From Arenicola marina (taxonomy: Eukaryota; Annelida; Polychaeta; Arenicolidae), in contig OZ025249.1 in NCBI GenBank assembly GCA_964019135.1, positions 33,927,759 to 33,991,758 of the forward strand: DNA of 64,000 nt, written 5' to 3'. The notes below the pieces were generated by a model, which saw nothing but the letters and a program-made list of their open reading frames with translations, was not told where the DNA came from and did not search any database. Shown piece after piece: positions 58,404 through 64,000 of the stretch (position 1 is the first letter of the stretch; the number at the start of each line of letters is the position of its first letter). A program made the position numbers and the translations under genes.

Positions 58404-58961
58404 GATTGTGCCTGAAACAATTAAAGTGAAACACCAGTTGGCTCTGAAGTTCTGTTTGCGCGCTAACTGAAACATGTCTCCGTGCTTGCGTCAGCAGGCT
58501 AATTCTACTCGCATGGAGCTTCCTGGATGCAAGTTGACGTTCGTTAAAGTTCGTCTTACTTTCTGTCGCTGACAGTGATCAAACGCTGTCGTTGTGATGG
58601 ATGTGTCCTTGGAACCCAATCGCTTACGTCTCGTGACTAGACCCATCGCCATTGTTTAAAGGAGGAGATACAAGCTAGTAACAAGGTATGCATGACGTCA
58701 CATGTAAATAAACACAGGCGGTGGGGGGGGGGGGGGGGGGGAGTGGGGAACTAAACTTTAGCAACTAATTTATGGGTCCCATTTTATGAACTATAAACCT
58801 AGATCTACAGAACTTAGTTAGTAACTATATAGTATATTAATGACAATATATTAAAGTTGCATATCTACCAATGCATAAGACGACCAGATAATGCAGATAG
58901 GCTTACACATTTTTTTCTCACCAGCGAGTACACGCATAGATCTACTGTCATAGGTAAGACC
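58404..58961. other. Intergenic, includes a long G run
   Basis: About 18 consecutive G at 58724-58741. TGACGTCA near 58692-58699. No gene is seen. Confidence 0.5.
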
Positions 58962-59409
58962 AGTATAGCGCTGGTACATGCCTCTCTGACCACACCCGCA
59001 AACAGCAAGGGTGAGAGCCATGCCATTCACCAGGCCAAAAATTAGAAATCGCTGATTGGTGGCTCAAGTTGAAGGAAGTAAACAAATTTATTGTGATCAT
59101 CCGCTGCCAGGTAGAGTTCGCTGACTTTCAACAAATGGTGGAGCATTGAAAACTAAACAAGAGGTGATACAAATCACCCAGATTATAAGAAAATGCATGA
59201 CCGACAAAAAAAAAGACTGTTCAATAAAAGTTATAAAAGCTTCAGGAGTCTGGTGGAAAACATTGACGGGTAGGTACTGCATATTTATTTTGTTAGGACC
59301 CTCAACTTGAACTACTGGTCCGTGATTTCTAATTTTCTGCCTGGTGAATAGTATGGCTCTCACCCTTGCTCCATTTACGGCATGGTCAGTGAGGCATGTA
59401 CCAGGGCTA
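58962..59409. mobile_element. TIR element (family B), uninterrupted second copy
   Basis: Ends GCGCTGGTACATGCCTCTCT (left) and GGCATGTACCAGGGCTA (right), flanked by the 9-bp direct repeat GGTAAGACC (58953-58961 and 59410-59418). The interior is colinear with 5930-6277, for example GGGTAGG.ACTGCATATT. A 107-codon minus frame inside has a decayed counterpart in the other copy but no recognisable domain. Confidence 0.85.
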
Positions 59410-60039
59410 GGTAAGACCATGCTTATTTGGTCATCCTATTCATAGGTCTTGCATATTGAACTCTTTCCACCCAAAACTAAGCCCATGCAACATATAGTTA
59501 TATATAAGACATATCGCAATTTGCAGGAAACTTGATTGTTTAATTTTATAAATTCTGAAACCTAATAAACATCCCTGTTTCGGCTGTGATGTGGCAAACA
59601 TGTCCATCCCGAGATGCCACAGGACTCGCAGTCGCAGTATCATGAAGCATACAAACTGATGACTGTTGTAAGACTGGTTGCCAATGGGATGTCCTATTAC
59701 CAAATATCTGATAACAGTAACGTCTTGTTTTTTAGGCTAAACTAAGTTATAATAAGTTTATTAAATAAATAATTATGCCATATATTATATAGATATTTAT
59801 ATAAAACTTAATTGTAGTGTTACCATTTAGGTTCTGATTGCATGTTAAAACTAGATGATGATAAATCTACAACAACAATCTTTAGGTTTTTAGCCTGTAA
59901 TGCAGTTATATACTTTTAATGCTGCAAATACAAATTTCACTGAAAGAGCTACTAGTGTGGTATGATGGAATAATATTAATAAATATGCATTATCCTCCTT
60001 GTACATGTTATATTAATAGACTCAAGTTCAACATTCCAG
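59410..60039. other. Upstream region of the XKR gene
   Basis: AT-rich, with no TATA or CpG cluster that I can defend. The sequence ends CATTCCAG at 60039, a possible splice acceptor one base before the ATG, so the promoter may lie further upstream of a non-coding exon. Confidence 0.45.
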
Positions 60040-60040
60040 G

Positions 60041-62561
60041 ATGCCTTCAACTGCTAGAACAGGGAAGAAAATTCCCTTATCAAGACGTCATTTCTATGGC
60101 CTGCCTGTGAGGAATGGAGACCAGATACCTCTGACAGATCAAGAGATTACCATAGATGGCAATAATGTTGAACATGATGGAAGTACTGCCAATGACCAAA
60201 TAAGTAATTCTGAGCTAAGAGGTAATGCATCGGCAACAGATGGATCGGGACAGCAGAGAATATATAATGACTTAAGTGCTAAATCCACCAAAGTGGCAGA
60301 TGGATGCCATAAGAGCGATGGTGAAGACAGTGTTGATATGTCCATTGGGAGAGGATCTCCGTATCAATCAGTATTTTCCATAGAAAATGATGACAAGCCA
60401 ATTACAAATGGATCTAAACTTAAGAGTATTGAGCCACAATCTGATGAAATCTGTGCTCCTTCAGATTCAAAGCAACAGAAGAAAGATGGAAAAAGGGCAC
60501 TGGACGAAAAAAAACAATCCTATATGGGACTTAGTGCACCATATTTGGATGATATGGATCTAAATCCTGAGGATACAAATTTTACAATAATTGATATACT
60601 GTCTTACATACTCTGTATAGGCAGCTATCTGGCAGATGTTGGAACTGATATCTGGGTAGCTTATACCTATTTTCATAGTGGTAATCTTTGGTGGTTCATC
60701 CTGACAGTTATTTTTATAGCTGTTCCAGCCATTGTGACCACCTCATTCAGTTTGAGTTGGTATTATCGTGATTACAAGGAAATGAGACAGCAGCACGCCC
60801 AGTACAGAGTTAGCCCAATGAGGTGGGCTTCCAGATCAATCTTCCTATTTCTCCAGATTGGACCCATAATCAGGTTTGTCATTAATGTTATTTTAATAAC
60901 TTACCATGCTTATTATTTGCGCTGCCTTAGTGCCCGAATGAACTTTTCATTTGCATATATCAAGGGGCGTAGAAAGTAGTACTGAATAAAGTTCATATAT
61001 ATATAAATATATGGCTTGATTTATCATTACTGGTACATAGGATGATACTTGTTTTTCCCTTTTCTGATACTTTGGATCATAGCAGTTTTGAATTGCTGAT
61101 TACTAATTAACTATTTACTTATACATAAACAACATTCAAGTACTGCCTGACCTTGGTATGATTATGATTGGGTTCAGGTACATTGATTGCCTCATTTATG
61201 GAGTTAAAAGCAAGAAGGAGGAAAAATGCAATAAAAGCAAGCTCCATTGGTATAAGCAGATGCTTATGGAAGACACAGACTCTGCCTTGTTGCGATTGTT
61301 TGAGTGCTTCTTGGAAGCAGCTCCACAACTAGTGCTGCAGCTCTATATCATCACCAAGTATGGCTTTCAAGGAGGAATCATCTTGGGTATGTTGACTTCT
61401 GGCATTGTCAGTTGCCCAACAATATAAATATTATGATATTATTTACTGTAGTTCATCCACTAAGAAGCATCTACGGTAACAAGATACTGGTAGTTCCACG
61501 ATAATGGTATGATTCGGCCCTTACATATACAAATATATAGTGCTCAATAATTAGAAGGCTGTTTTGTTGAAGAGACTTTTTTACCTAATTAGTTGGTGCA
61601 GTTTACACCACCAAAATCAGGTCATGTGTCCAGTTATGCCAGTTATGAATTGTATTTTATGGGCTGATATTGCTTTTTGTGCCGCTTAAATACTTAATAA
61701 CGTTTTGGTAGATTAATTCATAAACTTTATATATTTAAATCAAATTATGACATGTCCATTCTTCTCAACAGATAGACACACATGTGATATAAATTATCTT
61801 AGATATACTTTTAACGACGTTACCTTTGCTATGTTGCAGTGATAGGCCAGTCTGCGTCCTGCTTTACGTCTCTGACCTCCCTGTCGTGGGCTCTGGCCTC
61901 CTACCATAAGGCCCTGCGCATGTCCCTGGCTGAGAAAGCCAAGCTCACCTTCGGCGGAATGACCTTGATATTCGTCTGGCGTTTCTTTACCATTGGAGCG
62001 CGCGTCTTGGTATTGGCTCTCTTCGCGTCCCAGTTCTCCTACTGGATGTTCCTGGTGGTGGCCTGCCACTGGCTGGTGATGTTTGTCTGGATTCTGGCGA
62101 AGGACACGCAGTTCTGCCCTACAAAGTGCGAGGAAATCTTGTTTAACGTGATCGTCGCCATTGTCTACGTCTTCTGTTACCTGAACCTGGTGGAGGGCCA
62201 CACCCGTCTGCGCTACGTATTCTACTACGTCCTGGTCTACGCCGAGAACGCCGCCCTCATCCTGGTCTGGTACACCGTCATGGCAACCAGCTCGAGCTGG
62301 TACGTCACGCCGGCCATGTGCGCCGTGTTGGGCGGATTCTTCATCGGCACCTTCTTCCAGCTGATCTATTACACGACTCTGCACCCCAACAACGCGAAGG
62401 ACAACGGTAAGGAGCGCATCCAGTGCTGCGTCCCCTGGGAAGCCCTGCACGTCTGTAAGAACCCGCCTCCCGCGGGGGAGCAGCAGCAAGTTCCTAGGCA
62501 ACCGCGTCTGAAGCAGACCAAGACTCTCCCGTCAAGCATCGAGCGACACCAACATGTGTGA
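60041..62561 (+). CDS. XK-related (XKR) multi-pass membrane protein, three coding exons
   Basis: Exons 60041-60873, 61178-61386 and 61840-62561 join in frame (phases 2 and 1) into 587 residues. Introns are GT-AG: GTTTGT...TTCAG (304 bp) and GTATGT...TTGCAG (453 bp). Residues 1-180 are a polar, probably disordered cytoplasmic tail. The XKR domain runs from about 183 to 530, with hydrophobic spans near 183-209, 217-240, 264-287, 312-337, 349-368, 388-412, 415-434, 446-464, 470-492 and 505-528. Family hallmarks include YLADVGTDIWVAY, FLEAAPQLVLQL, WALASYHKAL and a WxFFTIGAR block. XKR relatives act at the plasma membrane; caspase-activated members scramble phosphatidylserine in apoptosis, and others are uncharacterised. 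The N-terminal tail holds DGED-S at 93-97, while the short C-terminal tail has no DxxD. An in-frame TAG at 60017 and an A at -3 support this ATG. Exon 3 is much richer in G/C at third positions than exons 1-2. Subfamily is not assigned. Confidence 0.93.
60874..61177 (+). other. XKR intron 1
   Basis: AT-rich 304-bp intron. The exon 1 frame would run on to a stop at 60979 if unspliced, but splicing at CAG/GTTTGT restores the conserved R-Y junction seen in XKR proteins. No other feature. Confidence 0.88.
61387..61839 (+). other. XKR intron 2
   Basis: AT-rich 453-bp intron. Its 3' end marks an abrupt change to GC-rich coding sequence. No other feature. Confidence 0.9.
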
Positions 62562-62800
62562 GAGTGTCGGAGCTATATAACCCCTTCAGAAGAGATTGTT
62601 ACAGGCGAGCTAAACGCTTACGTTTTCAATATGGTCTCTTTTCCCGTTGTGTATGTAATGCAAGCTAGAAACTATACAACAGTACTCAGTATAATTAAAA
62701 ACTGCTTTTTAGATAGGTTCAGCTTTTTAAATAAGCCGGTGAACATGATCAACATGATGAACAGTCATTGCTGTCTCATAATAAAGACTATAAAGAAGTC
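62562..62800 (+). other. Putative XKR 3' UTR
   Basis: AT-rich and non-coding after the TGA; the first AATAAA occurs about 220 bases downstream of the stop. Confidence 0.55.
62780..62785 (+). terminator. Candidate polyadenylation signal for XKR
   Basis: AATAAA 219 bases past the stop codon. A second AATAAA lies at 63167-63172, so alternative 3' ends are possible. Confidence 0.55.
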
Positions 62801-63847
62801 CACAATACTTGGTATAGCTGAATACGACTATTGGGTAGCTTTGAACTTCTGATTTTCATTGTTCGCTAAGTTTTTTAAACTGGTTTTCCTTACTCACAGT
62901 AATTAAAAACTGCGTTTGGTTAGTTGTAGATTATTTTTCCTTGGTTTATATGCCTCATGATCCATGTTATACACATACCAGTATTTTTGAAACAGCTTTT
63001 GCATACTTCAACACGTCCTTTACGTTTCTCTATATGTGCTTTATTTATACAGTGTTTTTGTTGATACATGTCATATACTCGTGAACTGTAATCCGTTAAG
63101 CACGCTACTTTCGTTATGTGATCGGTGCTATTGCCTTTCCGGTTAGTTTCGCTGACCCCTGCCATTAATAAATTCTCAGTACCGGTACTAAGAATAATGT
63201 ATTTGAAAAAGACATATTGGATGATATATGCTTCATGTTTTTCCATGACCTAAATCCTTCCTCTTTAGGTCTTGTAATCTCTATGTACATATGTACAATT
63301 CACAGAACTACAATAATTTATAACGGCTGTTTGATCGTTAAAAATTTTGTTTACGCTATGTTATAAGGTCTTCCTTGTTAGGGTAAAACTTTGTCACACA
63401 CTTTGTCTTCACACTCGCCTCTTCGTAATGAACCTTCATATAAGACATACGAAATGCTCTGTTCTGCTTACTCACACATACCTTTTCTTTGTAAAACGTT
63501 GTTTTTGCTATTTTAAGAATCTCCAATGATTTGTATTAATAATTTTGTTGATGACGGCTTTCTGTGACAAAAAACATGTGCCATGTCTTATAGTTTGTTA
63601 AGCAGCTTTGTTAAACCATTTTAGCATCATTTGCATCCAGTGCCAGTGTCATGAACCTCGTTTACGTTTGAATGTGCCACGCATTATGAATCTATGCATG
63701 TGTTACCGTCTGTTTGCTTCTGCAACAACAGGCATTAGTATCTCACTTTATTGTGGAATTGTTGATGGATTACCTCTGTTCTTTAAGGTTGTGCAGTGCA
63801 GCCCAGAACGTATAAAATGTTAAAAACAAGTAACGATCCATGGCCTT
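62801..63847. other. 3' flank of XKR, no further gene seen
   Basis: AT-rich. A motif of the type AATTAAAAACTGC occurs near 62692 and 62902. It may include a longer 3' UTR. Confidence 0.45.
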
Positions 63848-63945
63848 AACTATAAACACGAGAGAAGCGGGTGCATCATATATTGTTATTAACACGAAAG
63901 ACGGACGTACATCTTATATTGCCATAAACATGAGAGAAGCCGGTG
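63848..63945. repeat. Short degenerate tandem repeat
   Basis: About two and a half units built on AACACGAGAGAAGC, followed by TCATATATTG or TCTTATATTG. Unit about 40-44 bp. Confidence 0.6.
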
Positions 63946-64000
63946 GGCTAGATTGGAACACAACGGCAAGTCGTAGTTTTGTATTATAACATTATGGGAT

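Noticed and set aside
59097-59420. 107-codon minus frame in family B element, with similarity to a 67-codon frame at 5969-6172
   Set aside because: The similarity follows from DNA homology of two copies of a short non-coding TIR element; no domain is recognised and lengths are not conserved.
61794-62501. 235-codon frame antisense to XKR exon 3
   Set aside because: Shadow of a GC-rich coding exon; no domain and no independent signals.

Overview
The window reads as nuclear DNA of an animal, most likely a marine invertebrate. The evidence is two spliced genes with canonical GT/AG introns and AATAAA signals, a tRNA-derived SINE, several small inverted-repeat DNA transposons, a LINE fragment and very many minisatellites. 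The secreted peptide gene resembles eclosion hormone, a family I know from arthropods and echinoderms, so an invertebrate such as an ambulacrarian is plausible; the sequence alone does not fix the phylum.

Only two genes can be supported. On the minus strand, 12900-13448 is the last exon of a secreted-peptide precursor: signal peptide, Gly-rich spacer, Lys-Arg site, then a 66-residue six-cysteine C-terminal peptide. On the plus strand, 60041-62561 is a complete three-exon gene for a 587-residue XK-related (XKR) membrane protein, a family that includes phospholipid scramblases. The two genes look functionally unrelated.

Layout: 1-10 kb is mobile-element debris, including a complete 795-bp TA-flanked element and a SINE nested in another element that itself sits in an older repeat. 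10.1-12.5 kb is a 39-bp minisatellite, followed by the peptide gene. 13.5-18.6 kb is mostly featureless. 18.7-22.5 kb holds 33-bp, 50-bp, AT-rich and 11-bp arrays, the last split by a SINE. 26.7-28.1 kb is an element with perfect 13-bp inverted ends. 31-37 kb has dispersed repeats, a foldback-like structure built on a 26-bp array, a LINE relic and a fresh SINE. 37.3-40.3 kb holds 52-bp and 21/63-bp arrays. 42.4-56.9 kb is one 14.5-kb, 66-bp minisatellite of about 219 units with higher-order duplications. 57-60 kb is repeat debris, then the XKR gene and its 3' flank.

About a third of the window is tandem repeat. Several periods are multiples of three (21, 33, 39, 66), so long open frames occur there on both strands; I treat these as artefacts. 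No prokaryotic features, CRISPR arrays or rRNA genes were seen.
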